Shown in pieces: positions 1-7,392 of a stretch of 64,000 nt of DNA; position 1 is the stretch's first letter; the number at the start of each line of letters is the position of its first letter. The DNA comes from Flammeovirga sp. OC4 (GTDB lineage: Bacteria; Bacteroidota; Bacteroidia; Cytophagales; Flammeovirgaceae). Position numbers and translations under genes: made by a program. Below the pieces are notes generated by a model. The model was not told where the DNA came from, searched no databases, and saw only the letters and a program-made list of their open reading frames with translations. The stretch spans positions 1 to 64,000 of the forward strand of contig NZ_JTAM01000019.1 in the NCBI RefSeq assembly GCF_000812565.1, written 5' to 3'.

Positions 1-130
1 TTCGAAAACTTAGTTTACAATGTAATAAAGATCTGAACTAATAAATAATTGAAGCATATCAAGTGTATAATGAAAATCGAAAAGAAAGATAGCTTCCCAA
101 AAGCCCATGACTTCAAGTCATGGTGCACGA
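1..130. repeat. Right end of a MITE-like element plus a solitary palindrome
   Basis: Bases 7-24 (AACTTAGTTTACAATGTA) match, in inverted orientation, the terminal repeats of elements at 41550-41959 and 56883-57267. The window therefore appears to begin inside the right end of another copy. Bases 105-123 form a perfect 9-bp palindrome followed by TGCACGA. That unit recurs at 33712-33855. No gene is seen here. Confidence 0.5.
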
Positions 131-160
131 TATTCTGCCTTATCCCTTCCTAATACTTAT

Positions 161-193
161 AAAAAAAGAGCACAATCTTACGATTATGCTCTC
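161..193 (-). terminator. Intrinsic terminator of gmk
   Basis: A hairpin (168-177 with 182-191, one mismatch) is followed on the minus strand by seven U. It lies just past the gmk stop codon at 216. Confidence 0.75.
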
Positions 194-215
194 TTCATAT
201 TTTCTTATCAGGTGG

Positions 216-785
216 TTATTCTGATAATTTCTCAGTGACTAATTTCTCAGCATTCGCTAAACATACAGGAAGATCTTTATTGATCAAACGAACATCAAAC
301 TGATCGCCGAATGGCATTTCTTCTGCTGCTTTAGCTACTCTTTCTTTGATTGCCTCTTCAGAATCAGTGGCTCTTGCTCTTAATCGGTCTTCTAAGCAAG
401 CCACATTTGGAGGACAAACAAATACAGAAAGTGCTTTCTCTTTAAAGTATTCTTTCAGGCTGATTCCGCCTTGAACATCTACATCCAAGACAACATGCTT
501 TCCTTCTTCCCAAATTCTTTCTACTTCGCTTTTTAAAGTTCCGTAGAAAAGGTTTTGATATACCTCTTCATATTCTACAAATTCATCCTTCGCGATTTTG
601 GCTTTAAACTCTTCTAAAGAGATAAAATAGTAATCTTTCGCGTTTTGTTCTTCTCCTCTCGGAGCACGTGTGGTAGCAGAGATTGAAAAGGTCAATTCTG
701 GAAATACACTTAGAAGATGTCTCACAACGGTGGTTTTACCTGATCCTGACGGTGCAGAAAAGATAAATACTTTGCCTGATTTCAT
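216..785 (-). CDS. gmk: Guanylate kinase
   Basis: This enzyme phosphorylates GMP to GDP with ATP in cytosolic purine nucleotide metabolism. The 189-residue length is typical of the family. The P-loop APSGSGKTT is near residue 11. The GMP-binding region follows (SATTRAPRGEE, then DYYFISLEEF near 52-61). The core strand HVVLDVDVQGG is near 97-107, and the LID region with RLRARATDSEEAI is near 133. The upstream sigma factor gene is on the same strand 69 bp away, so co-transcription is possible. A terminator follows directly. Confidence 0.97.
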   Translation of the reverse strand: MKSGKVFIFSAPSGSGKTTVVRHLLSVFPELTFSISATTRAPRGEEQNAKDYYFISLEEFKAKIAKDEFVEYEEVYQNLFYGTLKSEVERIWEEGKHVVLDVDVQGGISLKEYFKEKALSVFVCPPNVACLEDRLRARATDSEEAIKERVAKAAEEMPFGDQFDVRLINKDLPVCLANAEKLVTEKLSE

Positions 786-854
786 GCTTTATATGTGCAA
801 AATAAATTTTTGTTTAAGAATGCAAAGATAATGACTTAAACAATTTAATCGCAC

Positions 855-1457
855 TTAGTTCGCTTTCTTTTGATAATATCCCATCTTTTTTGCGTAATCT
901 TCTAGCTTTTCCTTCAGTAGATTACGTGCACGATGCAGTCGACTACGCACAGTCCCTATTGGGATATCCAAAATCTTGGACATTTCTTCGTAAGTGAACC
1001 CTTCAATGTCGCAAAGGATAATCACAATTCTGAAATCAACAGCTAACGCATTCAAAGCACCGGTTACTTCATCTCCAATTTTGTATTTAGAATTTTCTTG
1101 TTTCAATCCAGCCACTAAACTTGGGTCATCTCTTTCACCACTGTATACCGTTTCCACCTCATTGTAATCAATTTTTGAAGGTTCCTTACTTTTCTTACGG
1201 TATTCATTGATAAAGCTATTTTTCAAAATTCTAAAAAGCCAAGCTTTGGCATTGGTTCCAATTTCAAAACTATCTATAAATCGATAGGCTTTCATGTGTG
1301 CATCCTGCACTAAGTCTTTAGCATCTTCATCATTACCCGTCAAACGAAACGCAAAACTATACATGGAATCAGTATGAGGGGCAAATTCACGATCAAAAAT
1401 AATTAATCGCTGTGCAGTAGTATTAGGGGATTTTTTCTTCTTAGAGTCGTTATTCAT
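855..1457 (-). CDS. ECF-type RNA polymerase sigma-70 factor
   Basis: A 200-residue group 4 (ECF) sigma factor. Region 2 spans about residues 28-95 and contains DAKDLVQDAHMKAYRF and the -10-recognition stretch AKAWLFRILKNSFINEYRKK. Region 4 spans about residues 130-190 and has the helix-turn-helix YEEMSKILDIPIGTVRSRLHRAR. No anti-sigma factor gene is adjacent: gmk lies downstream and a divergent glycosyltransferase upstream. The target promoters cannot be told from the sequence. The N-terminal extension is lysine-rich and has no recognisable domain. Confidence 0.93.
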   Translation of the reverse strand: MNNDSKKKKSPNTTAQRLIIFDREFAPHTDSMYSFAFRLTGNDEDAKDLVQDAHMKAYRFIDSFEIGTNAKAWLFRILKNSFINEYRKKSKEPSKIDYNEVETVYSGERDDPSLVAGLKQENSKYKIGDEVTGALNALAVDFRIVIILCDIEGFTYEEMSKILDIPIGTVRSRLHRARNLLKEKLEDYAKKMGYYQKKAN

Positions 1458-1628
1458 GATGTAATTAGAGTAGAAAGAACTACCTTTGAAGGTGTTTCCT
1501 TTTTATAAATGTGATAAAAAATTAAGGTTTAAACAGTGCCATAAGTAATCCTGTTTTTGGTTTATCACAATATACCAAGGAATTCAAAAAAAGAAGCTAT
1601 TTAGTGATATCATTGAGTGTATAATGTT

Positions 1629-2567
1629 ATGAGAATACAAGGAATAGATAATATCGTTATAATTGGAAGCCCTTCTATGAAGGAATTTGCTATTTCCTTA
1701 CCTATAGTCAGTACTTTACTATCACATCACTCTCAACTACGCATTACTTGGATAGGAACTAAAGAGCAAAAAATATTAGAAGAATACATCAATGGTATAC
1801 ATCAATTTCTTACTTATGAGGAAGTAGATGATGATACTTTAGTACAAAATCAAGCTGCTCTCTTCCTATCAGAAAATAAAGAACTCTCTAAGAAATGTAG
1901 GGATCTTAAAATTGAAATAAGAATCGGAGCTAAAAGTGGATGGAGAAGTAACCGTCGTTTTACAAAATCCATTGATACTGAACAATTTGATACACTAGAA
2001 GAATGCTATAATGCTCTACTGACTCCATTGGGCATTACTGAAAAAATAACTATTGATCCTCCGTTAACAGCTCCAGTAAGTATGTTTAGGGGAATAATTA
2101 AAAAAGACCTCAAAAATATCGTTTTCTATCCCTATCGATTAGATACGCATAGAGTGTGGCCTTCTATTCGTTATTTCGAATTAATAGAAGAACTTCCAAA
2201 ATATGAAAATAACTATATCATTGCAGGTAATGAGATGGAAGGGAAGGCGTTAGAAATGACCGCTCCAGAATTGTTCAGAGTTCCAAGTGTAAAAAACTCT
2301 ACTGATTTGGAAGACCTTGAAGAGACGCTAGCACTAATTGCTAAAAGTGACGTATTGGTCACCTATAATAATGATATCGCCCACCTTGCTCATGCCATGG
2401 GATCAAAAGTCATTTGTATTTCTTCTTCAGCAGAATCTTTCTATATCAATAAAGAAATGGGCTCTATCACTACTCCTGATGCCTCATGTATAAAATGTGT
2501 AGGGGAGAAACCTTGTGAATGTTTAAGAAAATTGGGAATAGAAGAAGTTATTGGAGCGTTAAAATAA
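1629..2567 (+). CDS. Glycosyltransferase family 9 (heptosyltransferase-like) protein
   Basis: A GT-B fold glycosyltransferase related to the LPS heptosyltransferases. Such enzymes move a sugar from an ADP- or NDP-sugar onto a cell-surface glycan. N-terminal signature: IVIIGSPSMKEFAISLPIVS. C-terminal nucleotide-sugar region: LIAKSDVLVTYNNDIAHLAHAMGSKVICI, which matches the GT9 pattern of a disputed acceptor followed by D-x-x-x-x-H-L-A. The C-terminus has an unusual cysteine cluster (CIKCVGEKPCEC). The frame opens with GTG at 1617, but I prefer ATG at 1629, which directly precedes the conserved strand. It diverges from the sigma factor gene. The acceptor is unknown. Confidence 0.82.
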   Translation: MRIQGIDNIVIIGSPSMKEFAISLPIVSTLLSHHSQLRITWIGTKEQKILEEYINGIHQFLTYEEVDDDTLVQNQAALFLSENKELSKKCRDLKIEIRIGAKSGWRSNRRFTKSIDTEQFDTLEECYNALLTPLGITEKITIDPPLTAPVSMFRGIIKKDLKNIVFYPYRLDTHRVWPSIRYFELIEELPKYENNYIIAGNEMEGKALEMTAPELFRVPSVKNSTDLEDLEETLALIAKSDVLVTYNNDIAHLAHAMGSKVICISSSAESFYINKEMGSITTPDASCIKCVGEKPCECLRKLGIEEVIGALK

Positions 2568-2591
2568 TTGAATAAATTCATACACCTCACC

Positions 2592-2622
2592 TTTGAATAA
2601 AATAGATTTATCAATACATTTG
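2592..2622 (+). promoter_or_regulatory. Bacteroidota promoter of barrel gene 1
   Basis: TTTG at 2592-2595, a 19-base spacer and TACATTTG at 2615-2622 match the Bacteroidota -33/-7 consensus (TTTG, TAnnTTTG). The leader to the ATG at 2753 would be about 125 bases. Confidence 0.7.
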
Positions 2623-2641
2623 AGTTGTAGTTACAATCATA

Positions 2642-2725
2642 CAAAAGGGTTTAAAAACTATCAAAAGACCATTTTCATTCAATGAAAGTGTATAACTAAA
2701 ACCATATTACCCTTTTGATTTTTTT
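2642..2725 (+). promoter_or_regulatory. Structured leader RNA, copy 1
   Basis: A long-range stem pairs CAAAAGGGT (2642-2650) with ACCCTTTTG (2709-2717). It encloses a local hairpin around 2670-2690 and is followed by U-rich sequence. Copies 2 and 3 keep the architecture but use AAAAGGATG with CATCCTTTT, which is a compensatory change. Confidence 0.5.
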
Positions 2726-2752
2726 ATTTTTTATTAATCTATTTTTTTCAAG

Positions 2753-3319
2753 ATGAAAATTTTAAAGCTAATGCTATTCATCACAATTTTATATTGTGGT
2801 CAGGCCAATCTATTTGCACAATCTTCAACACTTCGAGGTGGTATCAAGGGTGGAATTAACTCTACCAAAATCGGAGGCGATGCTTCAGGTTTAAAACCTA
2901 AAGTAGGATTTCAAATTGGCGGGTTTATGAAATACAGTATTTCAGACTATGTAGCCCTACAGCCAGAAGTCATGTTCTCTATGCAAGGTGCAAAATCAAT
3001 AAAAGGAGATATCTCACTTCATTACAATTATGTCAATATTCCTCTGATTGCAAAAGTGTATCCTGACGGTAAAGGTTTTAACATTCAGGCTGGACCACAA
3101 CTAGGTCTTTTAGCTTCTGCCAATGTAAAAGGTGGTGATGAAAAACAAGACGTTTCTGATCAATTAAACGGTACCGACTTCGCATTTGCTGTGGGGTTAG
3201 GTCATGATTTTAATAGGTTGACCATCGACTTAAGGTATAATATTGGAATCTCATCTACATCAGATCAAGGTTCATATCCAAACAATGTTCTACAATTGGG
3301 CGTAGGTATTTTCCTATAA
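2753..3319 (+). CDS. Outer-membrane beta-barrel protein, tandem copy 1
   Basis: A 188-residue protein with a Sec signal peptide (cleavage after about residue 23, NLFAQS). An eight-stranded-barrel type sequence follows, of the PorT/OMP_b-brl family: GGIKGGINSTKIGG, VGFQIGGFMKYSIS, QPEVMFSMQGA, YNYVNIPLIAKVYP, NIQAGPQLGLLASA, AFAVGLGHDF, and the terminal strand VLQLGVGIFL ending in Phe-Leu. It is the first of three tandem paralogues (2753, 3649, 4552) sharing signal peptide, length and strand pattern. It should sit in the outer membrane. No ligand or enzymatic role can be assigned. Confidence 0.88.
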   Translation: MKILKLMLFITILYCGQANLFAQSSTLRGGIKGGINSTKIGGDASGLKPKVGFQIGGFMKYSISDYVALQPEVMFSMQGAKSIKGDISLHYNYVNIPLIAKVYPDGKGFNIQAGPQLGLLASANVKGGDEKQDVSDQLNGTDFAFAVGLGHDFNRLTIDLRYNIGISSTSDQGSYPNNVLQLGVGIFL

Positions 3320-3326
3320 CCAATAC

Positions 3327-3358
3327 AACTCTCTCAAAATAAGCATTTGAGAGAGTTG
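3327..3358 (+). terminator. Terminator after barrel gene 1
   Basis: A perfect 12-bp stem, AACTCTCTCAAA (3327-3338) with TTTGAGAGAGTT (3346-3357), has loop ATAAGCA. The copy after barrel gene 2 has the same stem with the loop in reverse complement. Confidence 0.65.
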
Positions 3359-3471
3359 CTTCATTTCATCAATCTATTTTTCAAAGCTTTCATCACCTTC
3401 ATTATCAACTACTTGAATGTATATAAAATAGAGTTAGTGTGTATTAGTTGAATGATTTCAATCATTCAATC

Positions 3472-3502
3472 TTTGATTACGATAGATTTATTAATAATTT
3501 CG
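3472..3502 (+). promoter_or_regulatory. Promoter of barrel gene 2
   Basis: TTTG (3472-3475), 19 bases, TAATTTCG (3495-3502). The palindrome at 3448-3469 abuts the -33 box and could be an operator. Confidence 0.6.
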
Positions 3503-3522
3503 ACCTGTTATTATAATCACAT

Positions 3523-3618
3523 CAAAAGGATGTGACGACTAAGACGATTAAGCAAACTGTCATTTTCTCATCAAGAAAATGATCAACACTAAAATCATAT
3601 CATCCTTTTTGATTTTTT
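3523..3618 (+). promoter_or_regulatory. Structured leader RNA, copy 2
   Basis: AAAAGGATG (within 3523-3532) pairs with CATCCTTTT (3601-3609). A 9-bp inner hairpin is formed by TCATTTTCT with AGAAAATGA (about 3560-3582). A U-rich tract follows the outer stem, about 35 bases before the ATG. Confidence 0.5.
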
Positions 3619-3648
3619 AAATTTTCAAACAATCTATTTATTTAAAGT

Positions 3649-4224
3649 ATGAAAGCTTTAAAAACGTTACTGTTAATTACAATTTTATATTGTACTCAAG
3701 CTAATCTTTTTGCTCAATCTCAAGATACTCAAGGAGGTTTCAAAGCAGGATTTAACTCTTCAACAATTGGTGGAGATTCAGAAGGTGTCAAATCAAAACT
3801 TGGATTTCATATTGGTGCATTCCTAAAACTAAGAGCCTCAAATTATGTATACATTCAACCTGAAGCAATATTCTCTATGCAAGGAGCAAATGCATCTGAA
3901 GGCGATATGAAAATCAACTATAATTATGTGAATTTTCCATTATTAGTTAAAATATACCCAACAGGTGAAAAGTTAAGTTTGCTTGTAGGTCCACAAATTG
4001 GTTTTTTAGTATCTGCTAAAGCCAAAATTAATGGTGAAAAAGTTGATTTATCTAATGAATTAAAGCGTAGTGACTATGCCCTTGCTTTTGGAGTAGGTTA
4101 TGATTTCAACCGTATCTATTTAGACTTGAGGTATAACGCTGGGTTATCTAATACACCACGAAATTCTGATGAAGGCTCTTTTCCTAACAATGTTATTCAA
4201 TTAGGCGTAGGGATTTTCCTATAA
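3649..4224 (+). CDS. Outer-membrane beta-barrel protein, tandem copy 2
   Basis: A 191-residue paralogue of the genes at 2753 and 4552. It has a signal peptide to about residue 23 (NLFAQS) and the same strand order: GGFKAGFNSSTIGG, LGFHIGAFLKLRAS, QPEAIFSMQGA, YNYVNFPLLVKIYP, LLVGPQIGFLVSA, ALAFGVGYDFNRIYLDLRYNAG. The C-terminal strand is VIQLGVGIFL, identical to copy 1 except for one residue. The nucleotide sequence has diverged in the middle but the termini and flanks remain close, which fits an old duplication with selection or conversion at the ends. Predicted outer-membrane protein of unknown ligand. Confidence 0.88.
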   Translation: MKALKTLLLITILYCTQANLFAQSQDTQGGFKAGFNSSTIGGDSEGVKSKLGFHIGAFLKLRASNYVYIQPEAIFSMQGANASEGDMKINYNYVNFPLLVKIYPTGEKLSLLVGPQIGFLVSAKAKINGEKVDLSNELKRSDYALAFGVGYDFNRIYLDLRYNAGLSNTPRNSDEGSFPNNVIQLGVGIFL

Positions 4225-4231
4225 CCAATAC

Positions 4232-4262
4232 AACTCTCTCAAATGCTTATTTTGAGAGAGTT
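4232..4262 (+). terminator. Terminator after barrel gene 2
   Basis: Stem AACTCTCTCAAA (4232-4243) with TTTGAGAGAGTT (4251-4262); the loop TGCTTAT is the reverse complement of the loop in the copy at 3327. Confidence 0.65.
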
Positions 4263-4376
4263 ACTTCACTTCATCAATCTATTTTTCAAAGATTTTATTA
4301 TCTTCATTCTCAATTACTTGAATGTATATAGAATAGAGTTAGTATGTATTAGTTGAATGATTTCACTCATTCAACC

Positions 4377-4407
4377 TTTGATTTCGATAGATTTATTAAT
4401 ACTTTCG
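4377..4407 (+). promoter_or_regulatory. Promoter of barrel gene 3
   Basis: TTTG (4377-4380), 19 bases, TACTTTCG (4400-4407), with the same arrangement as the promoters at 2592 and 3472. Confidence 0.6.
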
Positions 4408-4426
4408 ATCTGTGATTATAATCACT

Positions 4427-4521
4427 CAAAAGGATGTGACGACTAAAACATTAAGCAAACTATCATTTTCTATTCAAGAATATGATCAATACTAAAATCA
4501 TATCATCCTTTTTGATTTTTT
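4427..4521 (+). promoter_or_regulatory. Structured leader RNA, copy 3
   Basis: AAAAGGATG (within 4427-4436) pairs with CATCCTTTT (4504-4512). The inner hairpin ATCATTTTCT with AGAATATGAT has one mismatch. A U-rich tract follows. Confidence 0.5.
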
Positions 4522-4551
4522 CTATTTATCAAACAAACTATTAATTAAAGT

Positions 4552-5115
4552 ATGAAAGCTTTAAAAATGTTACTCTTCGTCACAATGTTATATTGTGGCC
4601 ATGCCAATCTATTTGCTCAATCAAACGAAGTCAAAGGCGGTGTAAAAGGTGGTCTCAACATTTCTAATATTGGTGGAGATTCAGAAGGAACCAAATCAAA
4701 AATGGGTATTTATGTGGGTGGCTTTGTTCAATTCAGAGCATCCAATTCCCTTTGCATTCAACCGGAATTAGTATACTCAATGCAAGGTGCTAGTTTAGGA
4801 GATGGTATAAAAGTAAAGTACAATTACATTAACGTTCCTGTCATCTTTAAATTATACCCTGAGTCTCAAGGGTTCAACTTTCAAGCTGGCCCACAATTAG
4901 GAATTTTAGGAGGTGCTAAAGCTACAAATGGTAGTGATAGTATAGATATTTCAGATCAAGTTGAAGGCATTGACTTCGCTTTAGCAGTCGGTCTTGGTTA
5001 TGACTTTAATGGTATGACACTAGACGCAAGATATAACATTGGTCTCACGTCTACATCAGATGCAGGTTCATATCCAAACAACGTATTCCAATTAGGATTG
5101 GGAGTGTATTTCTAA
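4552..5115 (+). CDS. Outer-membrane beta-barrel protein, tandem copy 3
   Basis: A 187-residue third paralogue with signal peptide ending NLFAQS near residue 23. Barrel strands: GGVKGGLNISNIGG, MGIYVGGFVQFRAS, QPELVYSMQGA, YNYINVPVIFKLYP, FQAGPQLGILGGA, ALAVGLGYDFNGMTLDARYNIG, with terminal strand VFQLGLGVYF ending in Phe. It is the last gene of the tandem array and converges on the sensor kinase gene across a shared bidirectional terminator. Predicted outer-membrane location, function unknown. The separate promoter and leader before each copy suggest the three can be expressed independently. Confidence 0.88.
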   Translation: MKALKMLLFVTMLYCGHANLFAQSNEVKGGVKGGLNISNIGGDSEGTKSKMGIYVGGFVQFRASNSLCIQPELVYSMQGASLGDGIKVKYNYINVPVIFKLYPESQGFNFQAGPQLGILGGAKATNGSDSIDISDQVEGIDFALAVGLGYDFNGMTLDARYNIGLTSTSDAGSYPNNVFQLGLGVYF

Positions 5116-5143
5116 AAAGCACTTATCCAATACGAACTTAAAG

Positions 5144-5171
5144 AACACCCTCAAAGTTATTTGAGGGTGTT
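5144..5171. terminator. Bidirectional terminator between barrel gene 3 and the sensor kinase
   Basis: AACACCCTCAAA (5144-5155) pairs perfectly with TTTGAGGGTGTT (5160-5171) over a 4-base loop. It overlaps the kinase stop codon at 5171-5173 and lies 28 bases past the barrel stop. Confidence 0.75.
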
Positions 5172-6487
5172 TATATTTTCAGCGTAAAACATGTTTTATT
5201 ACCCTCTGATTCTACCTTCAAATTTCCCTTATGTACTCTAGCTATCTGTTTACATAAAGCTAAACCTATTCCGTTTCCTGTATTTTTTGTGGTGAAGAAA
5301 GGCACAAAAATATGTTTCAATTCTTCTTCAGGAATCATTGGACCATTGTTGATAATGTGAATAACTAACTGTTCCTTCTTTTCAAATTCAATGGTCAACT
5401 TAGAGTTATTCACATTCGTCATTGCCTCAATTGCATTTTTAATGATATTATGAACACATTGGTGAATTAATGTTGGATCAAAATAATGATAGATTTCAGA
5501 GTTATTCACATTAATCATCTCAGTGTGAATATTGTATTTGTGAATAACTTCATCAAAGCTATTCAACTCTTCTTGAATAAAGTTATCAACATTTACTTCC
5601 TTCATTTTAGGTGTTGGTAACTTTGATATAGAACGGTAGATGTTGATAAAATTCATCAGGCCTTCTGCTTGACTATTGATGACTTTTAAACTCTTCACAT
5701 TAGTGTTGATAACTTTTTGGTTTAGATTTTCAAAAGATACAGGTTCGTGTTCTTCATCTGTCATTGTCATCAACATGCTATCCGAAAGAGAGATAATCGG
5801 TGTCATACCATTCATAATTTCATGTGTCAAAACACGGATTAATTTACTGTAGGAGAGGTGCTCTTTTTCTTCTAATTCATTGGAGATATCCTGTAATGTC
5901 AATAAAAAAACGGTTTGATCTTCTCTTACTAACTGTCTCGCTTTCAGTACTAAATTAGAATTTTCAAGCTCCAGAGTATTTTGATTGAAGGATTTTTCTA
6001 TGAGTTCTTTTGTAAGAAACGTTTTAGTAAAAAGTTGATTTGTGTGAGTGAAAATAGAGAGGTTTATTTTGTCTTTGAAGGAAGAGTTAACATGTAGTAC
6101 ATGTCCATTTTCATCATAAGTACAGATACCAACATCTTGATTTTCTATGATCCAATCTAAGTATTTTTCCTGTCGGATGCTGTCTTTCTTAATTTTTGAA
6201 AAGGAGTGTTGAATCTTTTCCAATCGGTATTGATAGGTACCATTGAACTGTTGGTAATTCTTAGAATTCAAAAAACTTAAATCTTCATTACCTATCGCCT
6301 CTACGATCAGAATACTGTGATTTAATGCGTTTTTTAAAATCATAAGTTGATAACTTATCAATCCTGCGGTCATCAAAACAAAAGTTATCAACATATAGGG
6401 GTGGTGTTGATAATGCACAATCAATCCTCCAAGAATAATCAACAAGAGTAAAGTGATGAGGATTTTTATGTAGAAAATCTTTTTCAT
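5171..6487 (-). CDS. Membrane sensor histidine kinase, NtrY-like
   Basis: A 438-residue kinase. Two transmembrane helices (about 7-25 and 32-52) leave almost no periplasmic loop. A PAS-like region is at about 110-200. The phosphoacceptor helix has H222 in LTHEIMNGMTP. The ATPase domain has an N box (HNIIKNAIEAM, 346-356), G1 (INNGPMIP, where the usual Asp is Asn), an F box (FFTTK) and G2 (GNGIGLAL, 404-411). It is probably the partner of the NtrC-type regulator at 11257-12606, because this kinase class normally adjoins such a regulator. Here three other genes intervene. Its ATG overlaps the stop of the receiver gene upstream (ATGA), so its translation is probably coupled to the cassette. Confidence 0.9.
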   Translation of the reverse strand: MKKIFYIKILITLLLLIILGGLIVHYQHHPYMLITFVLMTAGLISYQLMILKNALNHSILIVEAIGNEDLSFLNSKNYQQFNGTYQYRLEKIQHSFSKIKKDSIRQEKYLDWIIENQDVGICTYDENGHVLHVNSSFKDKINLSIFTHTNQLFTKTFLTKELIEKSFNQNTLELENSNLVLKARQLVREDQTVFLLTLQDISNELEEKEHLSYSKLIRVLTHEIMNGMTPIISLSDSMLMTMTDEEHEPVSFENLNQKVINTNVKSLKVINSQAEGLMNFINIYRSISKLPTPKMKEVNVDNFIQEELNSFDEVIHKYNIHTEMINVNNSEIYHYFDPTLIHQCVHNIIKNAIEAMTNVNNSKLTIEFEKKEQLVIHIINNGPMIPEEELKHIFVPFFTTKNTGNGIGLALCKQIARVHKGNLKVESEGNKTCFTLKI

Positions 6488-7392
6488 GAGCTAGAAGTAT
6501 TATCCTCAATTTCAAGTTTAATTTGCTCAAGTTTCTTCCGGTATTTTATTAAATTCTTTCTAATTTCAATACATCTTTCTTCTGTAAACTCTTCTTCTTG
6601 TCCAGAGAAATGACTGATTAAAACTTTTTGACCTTCTCTAGCCTCTTCAGTTACATGAGCAAATAAGTTTCTAACAGATATTATTTCTCTGTTATAATTA
6701 TTAAAAAATTGCTCACCTTTTTTGCCAGTAATTTTAAGATATTGATTAATTGATTTTGCTTTATGAAATGATGTGAACAACCTTGCGTCTGAAATTTTTT
6801 CAATAAAAGGTTTTTTATCCTCTTTTAAAGATTGTATTTTTTCAAAAGTAGAAGATACTTGATCTGTAAGATATTCTTCCATTTTGCTACTATGTTCTTC
6901 ATTATTTAGGAGTAAAGCAGTTATATCAAGCATTATTTTATCAAGATCACTAGTTTCAGCCATTATTAAGCCTCTCATAGTATTAACAGCTTGAATCTTT
7001 CTTAAAGTTAAACTAACAACTTGTTCAAATTTTAAGTTAATATCTGCTCTATCTGAGCTATAAACACCTTCTAAAGTATGTTTTCGCATTCCATCTCTAA
7101 CACTTTCTACAGCACTTGAATAAAATATGACTTCTGTTAAAATTTCCCTATCTCTAATATTTTGAATAACGTCATCCCCGTGTTCACTTCCAGATAGATT
7201 AAAATCAACTAACATTAAATCAAAACTAGAAATATCCTCGTCAGTTAAACCTTGAACTTCCTCAAAGCTATTACACCTTCTAACATTTAAAATAAAACCT
7301 AAATCATCAATATAATCATCTAAGAGTTCCTTTGTTGTTTCAAACCATGAATCGTCATCTTCAATCCAAAGTAAATTATAGTTTATTCTCAT
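6484..7392 (-). CDS. Atypical receiver-domain protein of the methyltransferase/GHKL cassette
   Basis: A 302-residue protein. Residues 5-125 read as a CheY-like receiver: acidic cluster IEDDD (10-14), phosphoacceptor D63 in DLMLVDFNL, and hydroxyl residues in FYSSA (90-94). The usual lysine after strand 5 is not evident (VYSSDR, 110-115). Residues 135-300 are helical, charged and without a DNA-binding motif. It overlaps the GHKL gene by 4 bases upstream and the sensor kinase by 4 bases downstream. The context suggests it is the partner of the kinase-like C-terminus of the 849-residue protein. It may signal by protein contact and not by binding DNA. The C-terminal domain is not one I recognise. 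Confidence 0.75.
   Translation of the reverse strand: MRINYNLLWIEDDDSWFETTKELLDDYIDDLGFILNVRRCNSFEEVQGLTDEDISSFDLMLVDFNLSGSEHGDDVIQNIRDREILTEVIFYSSAVESVRDGMRKHTLEGVYSSDRADINLKFEQVVSLTLRKIQAVNTMRGLIMAETSDLDKIMLDITALLLNNEEHSSKMEEYLTDQVSSTFEKIQSLKEDKKPFIEKISDARLFTSFHKAKSINQYLKITGKKGEQFFNNYNREIISVRNLFAHVTEEAREGQKVLISHFSGQEEEFTEERCIEIRKNLIKYRKKLEQIKLEIEDNTSSS

Larger units (their letters stand above)
3320..3648 (+). repeat. Duplicated intergenic regulatory block, copy A
   Basis: This 329-base gap and the 327-base gap at 4225-4551 are near-identical over most of their length. In order they hold a terminator hairpin, a palindrome directly upstream of the -33 box (TTGAATGATT with AATCATTCAA, 3448-3469), the promoter and a structured leader. 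The duplication unit was therefore gene plus upstream control region. Confidence 0.85.
4225..4551 (+). repeat. Duplicated intergenic regulatory block, copy B
   Basis: The counterpart of 3320-3648, with the same order of terminator, palindrome (TTGAATGA 4353-4360 with TCATTCAA 4367-4374), promoter and leader. Scattered substitutions but few length changes. Confidence 0.85.
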
